The translations under genes and the position numbers were made by a program. From Parasedimentitalea maritima (GTDB lineage Bacteria; Pseudomonadota; Alphaproteobacteria; Rhodobacterales; Rhodobacteraceae), in the NCBI RefSeq assembly GCF_005771405.1, contig NZ_VAUA01000001.1, forward strand, positions 496,001 to 560,000: 64,000 bases of DNA, read 5' to 3'. The notes below the pieces were generated by a model. It had not been told where the DNA came from. It was given only the letters and a program-made list of their open reading frames with translations, and did no database searches. This document shows, piece by piece, positions 54,867 to 63,314 of this stretch (the first letter of the stretch is position 1; the number at the start of each line of letters is the position of its first letter).

Positions 54867-55422
54867 CGGGCCGGACCTCGGTCACTTCGGGGATGTAGTG
54901 GCGCAGCAGGTTTTCGATGCCCATCTTCAAGGTCAGGGTAGAAGAGGGGCAGCCAGCGCAGGCCCCCTGCATGTGCAGGTATACAACGCCGCGGTCAAAG
55001 CCGTGAAAGGTGATATCACCACCGTCCTGTGCCACGGCCGGGCGGACGCGGCTGTCCAGCAGTTCTTTGATCTGGTCGACGATTTCGCCGTCTTCTCCGG
55101 AGTGCTCAGCATGACCTGATGCTGGGGCGGTGCCATCGTCGGCCATCACAGGTTGACCGGATTGGTAATGTTCCATTACCGCGCCCAGAATGGCTGGCTT
55201 AATGTGATCCCACTCAACACTCTCGGCCTTGGTCACAGTGACAAAGTCATTGCCAAAGAACACGCCAGCAACGCCGCTTACCGCAAAAATGCGTGTTGCC
55301 AGAGGTGATTTTCCGCTTGTTTCTGCGGTCGGGAAGTCAGCTGTGCCAACCTCCAACACGGTCTGACCCGGAAGAAATTTCAGCGTCGCCGGGTTCGGCG
55401 TGGATTCAGTCTGAATAAACAT
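54856..55422 (-). CDS. NifU-type iron-sulfur scaffold protein
   Basis: 188 residues. N-terminal half: Nfu N-domain ('MFIQTESTPNPATLKFLPGQTVLEVGTADFPTA'); C-terminal half: NifU C-domain with 'GACAGCPSSTLTLKMGIENLLRHYIPEV' carrying the CxxC (CAGC) cluster site. It holds or transfers Fe-S clusters. GGAG precedes the ATG at 55422 (the frame extends to 55476). Overlaps tsaB. Confidence 0.92.
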   Translation of the reverse strand: MFIQTESTPNPATLKFLPGQTVLEVGTADFPTAETSGKSPLATRIFAVSGVAGVFFGNDFVTVTKAESVEWDHIKPAILGAVMEHYQSGQPVMADDGTAPASGHAEHSGEDGEIVDQIKELLDSRVRPAVAQDGGDITFHGFDRGVVYLHMQGACAGCPSSTLTLKMGIENLLRHYIPEVTEVRPVAV

Positions 55423-55596
55423 GTTGGGTCTCCGTAAAGCTGATACCGATATGCGCTCGACGGCAGGGCAAGTCAAGGATTAGAACGATTCTAATCTTTG
55501 TGTGTCCTGTTTTCACGCGCAATGCCACCCCATGGGCAGCTGCCACCCCTGCGCGTGACGGCCGACACAGTCTTTGGTTCTAGCGTCGTTCTAGGT

Positions 55597-56052
55597 TCAG
55601 GTGATCGCTTCCAGCTTTTCTTTGGACAGATCGCCCGGCACCACCGTAATCGGGATAGGCAGGCTACCCGACGAGCGGCTGAGTTGGCTCACCAGCGGGC
55701 CGGGACCCTTGCGGTCATTGCCTGCACCCAGAACCAGCACCCCAATGTCAGGATCTTCCTCAATCTGGGCGATGATTTCCGGTACGGGTTCGCCTTCGCG
55801 GATGACCAAGACCGGGTCAATACCCTGACGATCGCGCATCCATTTGGCAAAAACTTCAAAATGCGCATGAATACGTTCACGGGATTCTTCACGCATCATC
55901 TCGCCAACGCCAATCCAGTGATTGAATTCATCCGGTGGAATGACCGACAGGATCTCTACTCCACCGCCAGTACTGGCCGCACGCATAGCGGCAAAGCGCA
56001 TGGCGTTCAGGCATTCACGGCTGTCATCCAGCACCACAAGAAATTTGCGCAT
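55597..56052 (-). CDS. Universal stress protein
   Basis: 151 residues. 'MRKFLVVLDDSRECLNAMRFAAMRAASTGGGVEILSVI' and 'IGVLVLGAGNDRKGPGPLVSQLSRSSGSLPIPITVVPGD' with a GX2GX9GS-like ATP-binding pattern are typical of the UspA group. GGAGG precedes the ATG at 56052. Stress role is inferred from the family. Confidence 0.9.
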   Translation of the reverse strand: MRKFLVVLDDSRECLNAMRFAAMRAASTGGGVEILSVIPPDEFNHWIGVGEMMREESRERIHAHFEVFAKWMRDRQGIDPVLVIREGEPVPEIIAQIEEDPDIGVLVLGAGNDRKGPGPLVSQLSRSSGSLPIPITVVPGDLSKEKLEAIT

Positions 56053-56073
56053 TACGGTCCTCCACAATCTTAC

Positions 56074-57144
56074 TTAATCTGCCCGAGGGTTTGGCCGCTG
56101 TCCATTCATTTCCTTAGCGGACTGTTTGTGGATTTTTGTAGCATAAAGCGTCAGAACAATTGCGAGTACGAGAAGGCGAAACACATGAGCGGCAGCAACG
56201 AAACTGGGGTCAGCCCCCATCGCTGCCGCGACTATGATCATTGTTTCCAGACCACCCGGTGCGAATCCAAGTAAAACATCGATGATCGGTAGTCCTGAAA
56301 TATGGGCGGCTGGTAGCGCGAAAAGAATGGCGAGTCCCGAAGTCAGCACGACGATAGTGAGTCCCGCCAACAAGCTGTGGCGCAGCTCTTGCCAGCTCAT
56401 GCCACTAAACCGGGTGCCGATCAGGCTGCCCATCAAAATCAGCGCACCCTGTGCCAGCCAGTCCGGAAGTGTTCCGGTGGTCAGCGAGGCAAGGTGAGTT
56501 GTCGCTGCCACCAGTATTCCGGCCAACAGGGTTGGGGCCGGCAGCTTTAGCCAGTGCAAAATTGGTGACAGAGCCACCGCTCCGGCAATCTGCATAAGGA
56601 CCCAGACCCAAGACGAGGTGATAAAACCGCGAGGCAAGCCGGGGCCGATATCCATTCCAGCAGCCTGCGCGGCAAGGGGGATCACCAGCGTGAGCGCCAT
56701 AAGGCGGATAGAGGCTAAAACCACGGGCCGGGTCAAAGACAGGGACAAGCTGTCGGCAAGAGCAATAACCAAGCTCAGGTGGCCCGGAGCAGAGGCAAGG
56801 AAGGCTTCGTGCCGGTCGAACGGCAACAGCCGGGGAATAAGCCACTGCCCGATCCACGGCGTGATCAGTGTCAGAACACCCAGTATTGCAAAGGCAATAG
56901 GCCAGCGCATCATAGCGTGGATGCTATCTGGACCAATCAGTGATCCGATACTCAACCCGACCAGTAAAAAACCAGTGTTGCGAAGTCCCGAGGCAATCTT
57001 TGTCTGAATGCCCCACAGACCGGCCATCGCAACTGCCACGGCGGGCCCGGCCAATAGGGCCATGGGCATGTTTAGGCTAAGCGCCACCAAAGCACCGATC
57101 ACCCCAATGACAAGGGTCACGATGCCTTGACGGGTGTCAGCCAT
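56074..57144 (-). CDS. AbrB family transporter
   Basis: 356 residues, ten or more helices, with the duplicated AbrB/ammonia monooxygenase-like motif 'LNMPMALLAGPAVAVAMAGLWGIQTKIASGLRNTGFLLVGLSIGSLIG' and later 'ILMGSLIGTRFSGMSWQELRHSLLAGL'. Often annotated ammonia monooxygenase; transport of an unknown solute is more likely. The ATG at 57144 overlaps the BCAT stop by 8 bases, so the two genes are linked. Confidence 0.85.
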   Translation of the reverse strand: MADTRQGIVTLVIGVIGALVALSLNMPMALLAGPAVAVAMAGLWGIQTKIASGLRNTGFLLVGLSIGSLIGPDSIHAMMRWPIAFAILGVLTLITPWIGQWLIPRLLPFDRHEAFLASAPGHLSLVIALADSLSLSLTRPVVLASIRLMALTLVIPLAAQAAGMDIGPGLPRGFITSSWVWVLMQIAGAVALSPILHWLKLPAPTLLAGILVAATTHLASLTTGTLPDWLAQGALILMGSLIGTRFSGMSWQELRHSLLAGLTIVVLTSGLAILFALPAAHISGLPIIDVLLGFAPGGLETMIIVAAAMGADPSFVAAAHVFRLLVLAIVLTLYATKIHKQSAKEMNGQRPNPRAD

Positions 57145-58000
57145 TGGATTGGGCCCAGTCCCAGTACATCTCGCGCACTTGTTTTGCGACGGGTCCAATT
57201 TGGTACTGGCGGTCGTCAAATGCGGTGACCGGGGTGACTTTGCTCATGTTGCCAGACAAGAAGACTTCATCTGCTGCTTCAAAATCAGCATAGCCCAGCA
57301 CCGTTTCGTGCACGGTGACGCCATTGGCGCGCAGATTGGTGATGTGGCGGGCACGGGTGATACCGGTGAGGAAGGTGCCATTGGCGATCGGTGTGAACAC
57401 TTCACCATCCCGCACCATAAAGACGTTGGTGGTGGCGGTTTCAGCAACGTTGCCCAGCGCATCCAGTACCAGTGCGTTGGCAAATCCCTTGGCGCGCGCC
57501 TCGGTCAGCATCCGGGCGTTGTTGGGGTACAGGCAACCTGCTTTGGCATTGACCACTGAACTGTCCAACACGGGGCGACGGAACCGGGAGCGGGTCAGGG
57601 TGGTCGTTGCTGTGGCCGCCGCCATCGGAATTTGCTCCAGGCACAGTGCAAACCCGGTGGTATCCGTTGAGGGTACAATGGCGGTCACATCTCCGTCGAT
57701 GCCCCAGTACATCGGTCGGATATAGACCGCTGCGCCTTTGTCATACATCGCCAGACCTTCGCGTGCGATCGCAACCATGTCTTTGGTGGTGACGGTAGGG
57801 GCCAGCATCAGGGCCTCAGCCGAGCGGTTGACGCGGGCACAGTGCAAATCCAGATCCGGGGTCATGCCATCAAACAGGCGCGCCCCGTCAAACACAGAAG
57901 AGCCAAGCCAGGCCGCGTGATCTGCCGCCCGCATGATAGGGACATTGCCGTCCTGCCAGCTGCCGTTGAAATAGGTGCGGATATTGCTGCCGGTTGCCAT
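57137..58000 (-). CDS. ilvE: Branched-chain amino acid aminotransferase (class IV)
   Basis: 287 residues of fold-type IV PLP aminotransferases. 'SNIRTYFNGSWQDGNVPIMRAADHAAWLGSSVFDGARLF' opens the domain; 'VNAKAGCLYPNNARMLTEARAKGFANALVLDALGNVAETATTNVFMVRDGEVFTP' contains the PLP lysine region and the Glu/Thr phosphate-binding motif. Transaminates leucine, isoleucine or valine with 2-oxoglutarate; D-amino acid or other class IV members are possible, so ilvE is likely but not certain. Probably coupled with the AbrB gene. Confidence 0.82.
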   Translation of the reverse strand: MATGSNIRTYFNGSWQDGNVPIMRAADHAAWLGSSVFDGARLFDGMTPDLDLHCARVNRSAEALMLAPTVTTKDMVAIAREGLAMYDKGAAVYIRPMYWGIDGDVTAIVPSTDTTGFALCLEQIPMAAATATTTLTRSRFRRPVLDSSVVNAKAGCLYPNNARMLTEARAKGFANALVLDALGNVAETATTNVFMVRDGEVFTPIANGTFLTGITRARHITNLRANGVTVHETVLGYADFEAADEVFLSGNMSKVTPVTAFDDRQYQIGPVAKQVREMYWDWAQSNG

Positions 58001-58154
58001 GGGGGTGCCTCAAGAAAGAAATGGAGTTTTGCGAAGCCTAGGCAGAGATGGGTCAGCCGTCCAGACCTTTATGCATTGCGGTGACCACGTTGCTTTGCAC
58101 CGCAAACGGCGCGACGGTCTGCCGAAAATTAGTTAGCTGCTGTCGAAAGGCTTT

Positions 58155-58469
58155 TCATTCAGGCCAAGGCTTGTCGGTTGCGCTGTTCCACATCTTTTCA
58201 AATTCCTCTCGGGATGAGGGGGTAAGCGGCTCGGGGGTCTCCGGATTGTTTAAAAAAGGACCATGAACGAGCGATCGAAATTTTGGTTCGCGACAGTCTG
58301 GGCCTTCTCGCTCTGCAAGTTTGATACTGTCACGTATTGCCCGTCCGTCGTCAATCAACTCGACGATCCGGTGAACCACGTCTGTGGCTTCGTCGACTTC
58401 ATAGTAGAGCCAATCAGGATCATCTGAGTGGATTTCGTCTTCTGCCCATGGTACTTTTACATATATAAT
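58155..58469 (-). CDS. DUF6881-like protein with no standard start codon
   Basis: The frame 58155-58379 opens from a GTG, but the same frame runs on upstream with family-like sequence (YVKVPWAEDEIHSDDPDW, then a Tyr-rich stretch into VHRIVELIDDG). The full protein of about 104 residues looks like the DUF6881 pattern, whose usual start is M-x-YIKVKW. There is no ATG, GTG or TTG before that; ATT at 58469 or ATA at 58466 is the only choice. So either a rare start or a decayed gene. Confidence 0.55.
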   Translation of the reverse strand: MIYVKVPWAEDEIHSDDPDWLYYEVDEATDVVHRIVELIDDGRAIRDSIKLAEREGPDCREPKFRSLVHGPFLNNPETPEPLTPSSREEFEKMWNSATDKPWPE

Positions 58470-58874
58470 TGTGCTATCAAGCCTTCGAATTGAACTAAAC
58501 GATCGTCAGAAAATTCCGTCTTCGATGTTTAGCATAGGTATGGTTTATTGCTGCTAGTTTTTTGAGTTGGCTCGTTGCCGAGTGCGGATAGGGGCTGATG
58601 TGGCACGACGTTTGTCAGACCTCGCGCACTATGGGTGGATGCGTACCATCGAGGCCTGTTTCGTTGACAAGATGACTGCACTGCAAGCGCACGTACGCTG
58701 AGCCAGTGTTATGCTTGCGCGCTAAAATCATCGGCGGCAGGGAGTGTGATTCCACTGTGGGTTTTGGCGACACAATAGGGCGTCCACAAACTCTGTTCGA
58801 CTGCTCTGTCTAAGGCTTGCGTAGACCCCGCGTTGTGGACATGGTGGCGCAATTCAGTCTTCTTGGAAAATAGT
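58470..58874. other. 405-bp intergenic region
   Basis: It holds a possible 44-residue reading frame from TTG 58567 to 58701 on the plus strand, which I do not support as a gene, and the promoter of the EamA transporter. No repeat or RNA is recognised. Confidence 0.5.
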
Positions 58875-59768
58875 ATGAACAGGCTGCGCGCTTTGACAGT
58901 ACGATCAGAAGCCGCCAGCGCCGCGTTGGTGTTGGGTGGGGCCTTATGGGGAGTGATCTGGCTGCCGTTGCGGTTTCTAGCCGGGTTTGGCTTGGAAGGC
59001 GCTTGGCCGGGCATGCTGATCTATAGCGCCGCGACGCTGTTATTGTTCCCGCTAGCTTGGCTTGTGCGGGCATCGTTGATTGCGCATTGGCGGCAACTGA
59101 CACTCTGCGGCCTGCTGACCGGTGGGGCATTCAGCCTCTACTCTACCAGCCTGCTGATGACCGACGTGGTGCGTGCTGTGTTGTTGTTTTACCTGACGCC
59201 AGTCTGGGGGACAGTGCTGGGGTTGATGTTGCTGAGCGAACGACTGACTTTGGCGCGCGGGTTAGCGTTGGTGTTGGGCCTCATAGGGCTACTGGTGGTG
59301 TTGGGCGGCGGTGACAGCCTGCCTCTGCCGCGCAATCTGGGCGATGTGCTTGCGTTGTTTTCAGGGCTGGCCTGGGCCTTTGGCACTTTGCAGCTGTATC
59401 GTATGGGCGCGGTGGCTGTGTCCACGCAGGTCTTTGCATTCATTCTGGGCAGTCTGATTGTGTCGATGGTGCTAGTGGCGCTTGGCGGCGCGCAATTCGG
59501 TAATGTCCCCTCTGCCGCGATGGTGGGTCTCGCGACGCCCTGGGCCCTGCTGGCCGCATTGTACGTCCTGCCGATGCTGTTTCTGACAATCTGGCCCGCG
59601 ACCCTGTTGTCTCCGGGCCGCGTTGGCCTGCTCCTGATGAGCGAGGTGGTGGTCGGGGTTGCTTCGGCTGCAATCTGGGCGGGGGAACCGTTTGGCTGGC
59701 GCCAAGTCACGGGGAGTCTGCTGATCATTGCAGCAGGTGTAGTGGAGGTTCTGGGTGCGCGCCGCTAG
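58875..59768 (+). CDS. EamA/DMT family transporter
   Basis: 297 residues, ten transmembrane helices in two five-helix halves ('ALVLGGALWGVIWLPLRFLAGFG', 'LFYLTPVWGTVLGLMLLSERLTLARGLALVLGLIGLLVVLG', 'LLMSEVVVGVASAAIWAGEPFGWRQVTGSLLIIAAGVVEVLG'). EamA-type drug/metabolite exporters have this layout; substrate unknown. ATG 58875 is chosen over 58833 because it starts at the first conserved residues. The stop codon at 59766-59768 lies inside family A repeat copy 3. Confidence 0.88.
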   Translation: MNRLRALTVRSEAASAALVLGGALWGVIWLPLRFLAGFGLEGAWPGMLIYSAATLLLFPLAWLVRASLIAHWRQLTLCGLLTGGAFSLYSTSLLMTDVVRAVLLFYLTPVWGTVLGLMLLSERLTLARGLALVLGLIGLLVVLGGGDSLPLPRNLGDVLALFSGLAWAFGTLQLYRMGAVAVSTQVFAFILGSLIVSMVLVALGGAQFGNVPSAAMVGLATPWALLAALYVLPMLFLTIWPATLLSPGRVGLLLMSEVVVGVASAAIWAGEPFGWRQVTGSLLIIAAGVVEVLGARR

Positions 59769-59819
59769 GCGCGCCATGCCCAACGGGGCATGGCATTTAT
59801 GCCTTTGGCCGGGCGGGAG
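59752..59819 (+). repeat. Palindromic intergenic repeat, family A copy 3
   Basis: A shortened copy: CTGGGTGCGCGCC-GCTA-GGCGCGCCATGCCCAA, then CGGGGCATGGC... and GGGCGGGAG at 59811-59819. It overlaps the last codons and stop of the EamA gene. Confidence 0.7.
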
Positions 59820-59835
59820 ATCTACCCGCCGATGA

Positions 59836-60597
59836 TCACTGCGCTGGCTTCAACCCATGTTTTATCAGCGCGGCAGAGGCCTCGTCCTGCCAGCGGGTCT
59901 TTTGCACGGCATTGCTGGTCTTGCGCAGGCCCATGGCTTTGAGGCCCTCGAACTTCTGCGAGCTCTCATCACCAAAGCTGGCGGCGACGCGGGGCCACCA
60001 GTAGTTTACGGAATGTTGCAGCGCGGCGCGATCGTCGTGTTCAGACAGCAGCGCCAAACCCTTGTCAGCAAGTTCGGTATGCGCGGCCTCGATTGGGGCT
60101 ATAGTGCGAAATACCTCGGCTAGGGGTTGGTAGGAGACATGCGAGAGTTCCGAAAGCTGCACCGCAGCGGCAAGGCCCATCAACAAGTTCATCACAACCG
60201 CATCTGCCCAGCCATGAAGTGGGTAGTTGAAAACTGACAAGCGCATATCGTGGTCACTGCGTTGCTGACCGATGTCGGCGTCACGGGGCAGGCGCGTGGT
60301 CCAGGGGTGATGGCTGACGTACCGCTCAGTATTGGCGCCAAACTCTCCCATCAGCTCGAGCACACGATTGGCGTTCGCTGTCTTTTCCAACACAATCTGC
60401 GCGGCGGCCATGCGATCCCGCACGCCGGGGCCTGCGTTGATCATTTCGGCAAAGCCAGCGGTGCCGGCCAGTTCGCTGTCGACAAAAATCGCCATGATCT
60501 TCATCAGTTCTGCCCGGTAACGGGGGGGCGTGTTGCTGGGGCTGGTCAGAACGCCGCCAGCGGCTAGGTAGCTTTCAATGCTCATGTCGTCTGCCAT
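59836..60597 (-). CDS. Additional PaaA/PaaC-family (PF05138-like) protein
   Basis: 253 residues, mainly helical, with the ferritin-like pattern of the phenylacetic acid catabolic family: 'DSELAGTAGFAEMINAGPGVRDRMAAAQIVLEKTANANRVLELM' and 'APIEAAHTELADKGLALL' (Glu and His in ExxH-like positions). GGGAGGA precedes the ATG. It is the last gene of the paa cluster. It resembles PaaA/PaaC but is a third copy; it could form a diiron partner or be a regulatory or repair subunit. That is inference. Confidence 0.75.
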   Translation of the reverse strand: MADDMSIESYLAAGGVLTSPSNTPPRYRAELMKIMAIFVDSELAGTAGFAEMINAGPGVRDRMAAAQIVLEKTANANRVLELMGEFGANTERYVSHHPWTTRLPRDADIGQQRSDHDMRLSVFNYPLHGWADAVVMNLLMGLAAAVQLSELSHVSYQPLAEVFRTIAPIEAAHTELADKGLALLSEHDDRAALQHSVNYWWPRVAASFGDESSQKFEGLKAMGLRKTSNAVQKTRWQDEASAALIKHGLKPAQ

Positions 60598-60610
60598 GGT
60601 CGCGTCCTCC

Positions 60611-61684
60611 CTATTGATCGTAATCTACAACAACGGTGTCGGTCACCGGATAGGCCTGACAGGACAGCACATAGCCCTTTTCGACCTCGTAATCCTCAAG
60701 TGCGTGGTTGGCGGCCATTTCCACTTCGCCCTCAATCACCTTGCACCGGCAAGTCGAACAAACCCCGGCCTTACAGGCAAAAGGCGCGTCCATCGCGTTT
60801 TCAAGTGCCGCATCGAGGATCGACAGATCCTTGCCCATTTCAATGGTGCGGGTCGAGCCATCCAGTGTGATCGCCGCCTTGGTCTGGTTGCCGCCGCTGG
60901 CCGCATCTGCTGCACTGACCTTGCGCTTGGCGCGACCGGGCTGCGAGCTGGCGAACAGCTCGAATTTGATTTGGGCGTCGTCCATGCTCGCGGTGCGCAG
61001 GGCGGATGCAATGCCCAGCATCATTGGCTCGGGGCCGCAGATAAAGGCAGTGTCGGTGTTCTCGATGTCGATCCAGTGCTCAAACAGCTGGGCGCATTTC
61101 TCCTCGGTCACCAGACCGGTGAACAGGTCGATTTCCTGCGCGTCGCTTTCCAGAATATGGATTACGTTCAAGCGTCCCATATAGAGGTTCTTCAGATCCT
61201 CCAGCTCCTCGCGGAACATGATCGTGTTCACACCCTTATTTGCATAGACCAGCGTAAAGCGAGAGTTGGGTTCAGCCGTGAGCGTGGTTTTCAGGATCGA
61301 CAGCACTGGCGTGACGCCCGACCCACCGGCAAAGCCAAGGTATTGTTTTTGTGCACCGTCTTCGAGTGGAGTGAAAAAGCTGCCCATCGGTGGCATCGCT
61401 TGCAAGGTATCACCGACCTTCAGATCGGTATTGGCCCAGGTCGAAAAGGCCCCGCCGTCAACACGCTTGATGCCCACCTGCAGGATGCCCTCATCCTTGC
61501 CCGCGCAGATCGAGTAAGACCGGCGCAACTCTTCGCCTTCAAAGTCACGGCGAAAGGTTAGGTATTGGCCTTGGGTGAAATCAAACTCTGATGCCGCGCC
61601 ATTGACGGGTTTCAGTGTCACCACAACAGCGTCGCGGATCGTTTTGTGGATGTCGGTAACAGTCAGGTCATGAAAGCGCGCCAT
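60611..61684 (-). CDS. paaE: Phenylacetyl-CoA epoxidase reductase subunit PaaE
   Basis: 357 residues. FAD domain 'GEELRRSYSICAG' (RxYS), NAD domain 'LGFAGGSGVTPVLSIL', and C-terminal plant-type 2Fe-2S domain with 'CKAGVCSTCRCKV' and a later Cys in 'LSCQAYP'. It passes electrons from NADPH to the PaaA di-iron centre. ATG 61684 has GAGGAG upstream; the frame extends to 61717. Confidence 0.95.
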   Translation of the reverse strand: MARFHDLTVTDIHKTIRDAVVVTLKPVNGAASEFDFTQGQYLTFRRDFEGEELRRSYSICAGKDEGILQVGIKRVDGGAFSTWANTDLKVGDTLQAMPPMGSFFTPLEDGAQKQYLGFAGGSGVTPVLSILKTTLTAEPNSRFTLVYANKGVNTIMFREELEDLKNLYMGRLNVIHILESDAQEIDLFTGLVTEEKCAQLFEHWIDIENTDTAFICGPEPMMLGIASALRTASMDDAQIKFELFASSQPGRAKRKVSAADAASGGNQTKAAITLDGSTRTIEMGKDLSILDAALENAMDAPFACKAGVCSTCRCKVIEGEVEMAANHALEDYEVEKGYVLSCQAYPVTDTVVVDYDQ

Positions 61685-61694
61685 GGGTGTCTCC

Positions 61695-62168
61695 TCAGAT
61701 GCACTTGAAATAGTCAAAAGGTTCTAGGCAGTCCTGGCAGCGCCAGTGAGCCTTACACGGGGTCGAGCCAAACTGGCTGACTTTGGTAACGTTATTGCTG
61801 CGGCAGTTAGGGCAGCGTTCGGGACCGCCTGCGGGTTGTGGCGGCGCGATGCCATATTCTTCCAGCTTGGCGCGGCCCTTGTCAGAGAGCCAGTCGGTGG
61901 TCCAGGCTGGGGAAAGCTGACGTTTCAGCTCCAGCTTTTCGATGCCGTGGTCGCGTAATGCTGTTTCGATATCCAGATTGATGATCGAGGTAGCCGGGCA
62001 GCCGGAATAGGTTGGGGTTACTGAGATAGCCAACACATCACCGTTCCACTCGACACCTCGGATGATACCGAGGTCGACCAGAGATATCACGGGGATTTCC
62101 GGATCCGGCACGGCGTCCAACCACTCCCAGATCTGACTTGTGCTTGGCTGTGTGGTTGTCTCGGTCAT
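61695..62168 (-). CDS. paaD: Phenylacetyl-CoA epoxidase subunit PaaD
   Basis: 157 residues. The N-terminal MIP18/DUF59 domain ('IWEWLDAVPDPEIPVISLVDLGIIRGVEW', 'TPTYSGCPATSIINLDIETAL') with a conserved Cys, and a C-terminal zinc-ribbon-like part with 'CPNCRSNNVTK ... CKAHWRCQDCLEPFDYFKC'. Probably needed for maturation of the iron-sulfur or di-iron components of the PaaABCE complex. It precedes paaE by 10 bases. Confidence 0.93.
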   Translation of the reverse strand: MTETTTQPSTSQIWEWLDAVPDPEIPVISLVDLGIIRGVEWNGDVLAISVTPTYSGCPATSIINLDIETALRDHGIEKLELKRQLSPAWTTDWLSDKGRAKLEEYGIAPPQPAGGPERCPNCRSNNVTKVSQFGSTPCKAHWRCQDCLEPFDYFKCI

Positions 62169-62199
62169 GTGACCAACCTCTTGCTAAAGCTGTCCCGTT

Positions 62200-62222
62200 C
62201 TCCGGCCCAATAAAGGCCGGAG
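62200..62222 (-). terminator. Hairpin between paaC and paaD
   Basis: CTCCGGCC-7 bases-GGCCGGAG, a perfect 8-bp stem in the 80-base gap between paaC and paaD. There is no T tract; a message-processing or attenuation role is possible. Confidence 0.5.
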
Positions 62223-62248
62223 CAATTGTCTTACCTGACTTGCGTTTT

Positions 62249-63010
62249 CTACCAGTTGGCTCCGGGATAGGCGCGCTGCAGCCATTGCATTTGGGTCAGA
62301 AGATGCCCCAGATGTTCGGTGTGCATTTTGCCTGTACGGCCACCTTTGTGACCAAAACTGCTATCCGGAATGGTCAAAGTGGCATTTGCCAGAATGCGCC
62401 CGATCAGGGTGTCGTATTCGTCACGCAGCGATGCAGGATCTGGAGCAATTCCAGCTGCTGCCATCTCGGCGTCCACGTCATCCGCTTGGAACATTTCACC
62501 CACATAGGGCCACAGATAGTCCAGGGCCTCTTGCATGCGGCGGTGGCTTTCTTCGGTGCCGTCACCCAGGCCTACCACGGTGTCAGCCGAGCGTTCCAGA
62601 TGATAGGTCACTTCTTTGCTGGCCTTTTCGGCAATGGCTGCGACCCGGTCATCGGATGACTTCATCAACCGACCCAACTGGATGGAATGCCAGGCATCAA
62701 ACAGGAACTGACGCATCAGGGTCTGGCCAAAATCACCGTTTGGCATTTCGACCAAAAGCAGATTGCGGAAATCCCAGACGTCGCGCAGGAACGCGATGTC
62801 ATCAGCGCTCTTGCCCTCCCCCTGAACCTCACCGGCCAAGCCCAGCCAAAACTGTGTCTGGCCAATCAGATCCAGCGCCGTGTTGGCCAGCGCGATGTCT
62901 TCCTCTAGCACCGGCGAATGGCCACACCATTCGCTGACCCTGTGGCCAAGGACCAGGGTGTTATCGCCCATCCGCAGCAGGAACTGCAGGAATGCCTCGT
63001 CGCGAGTCAT
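62249..63010 (-). CDS. paaC: Phenylacetyl-CoA epoxidase structural subunit PaaC
   Basis: 253 residues, ferritin-like helical subunit ('FLLRMGDNTLVLGHRVSEWCGHSPVLEEDIALANTALDLIGQTQFWL', 'LVEMPNGDFGQTLMRQFLFDAWHSIQLGRLMKSSD'). With PaaA it forms the oxygenase core, PaaC lacking the active di-iron site. Its ATG shares a base with the paaB stop. Confidence 0.95.
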   Translation of the reverse strand: MTRDEAFLQFLLRMGDNTLVLGHRVSEWCGHSPVLEEDIALANTALDLIGQTQFWLGLAGEVQGEGKSADDIAFLRDVWDFRNLLLVEMPNGDFGQTLMRQFLFDAWHSIQLGRLMKSSDDRVAAIAEKASKEVTYHLERSADTVVGLGDGTEESHRRMQEALDYLWPYVGEMFQADDVDAEMAAAGIAPDPASLRDEYDTLIGRILANATLTIPDSSFGHKGGRTGKMHTEHLGHLLTQMQWLQRAYPGANW

Positions 63011-63294
63011 TACATTGCCCCCACTTCGTCAGGGATGTCGAAAAAGGTCGGGTGGCGATAGACTTTGCTCTCGCTGGGTTCGTACAGCGGGCCTTTGTCG
63101 CTGGGAGAGGAGGCGGCGATGTGGTTGGCCTCGACAACCCAGATTGACAGACCTTCGTTGCGGCGAGTGTAGACATCGCGCGCATTCTTGATCGCCATTT
63201 CCGCGTCCGGGGCGTGCAGGCTGCCAACGTGGCGGTGGCTCATGCCGTGCTGTCCACGGATGAAAACTTCCCAAAGGGGCCATTCGTTTTTCAT
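63010..63294 (-). CDS. paaB: Phenylacetyl-CoA epoxidase subunit PaaB
   Basis: 94 residues, 'MKNEWPLWEVFIRGQHGMSHRHVGSLHAPDAEMAIKNARDVYTRR' is the PaaB pattern. Bridges the oxygenase dimers. GGAGG precedes the ATG at 63294; the frame extends to 63381 but lacks the family there. Confidence 0.95.
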   Translation of the reverse strand: MKNEWPLWEVFIRGQHGMSHRHVGSLHAPDAEMAIKNARDVYTRRNEGLSIWVVEANHIAASSPSDKGPLYEPSESKVYRHPTFFDIPDEVGAM

Positions 63295-63314
63295 GTCATT
63301 TCCTCCTTGAGAAC

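Noticed and set aside
58567-58701. 44-residue TTG-started frame on the plus strand
   Set aside because: Short, no motif and no ribosome-binding site; could be a gene remnant.
60578-61561. 327-residue frame opposite paaE
   Set aside because: Shadow of the PaaE gene; no conserved motif.
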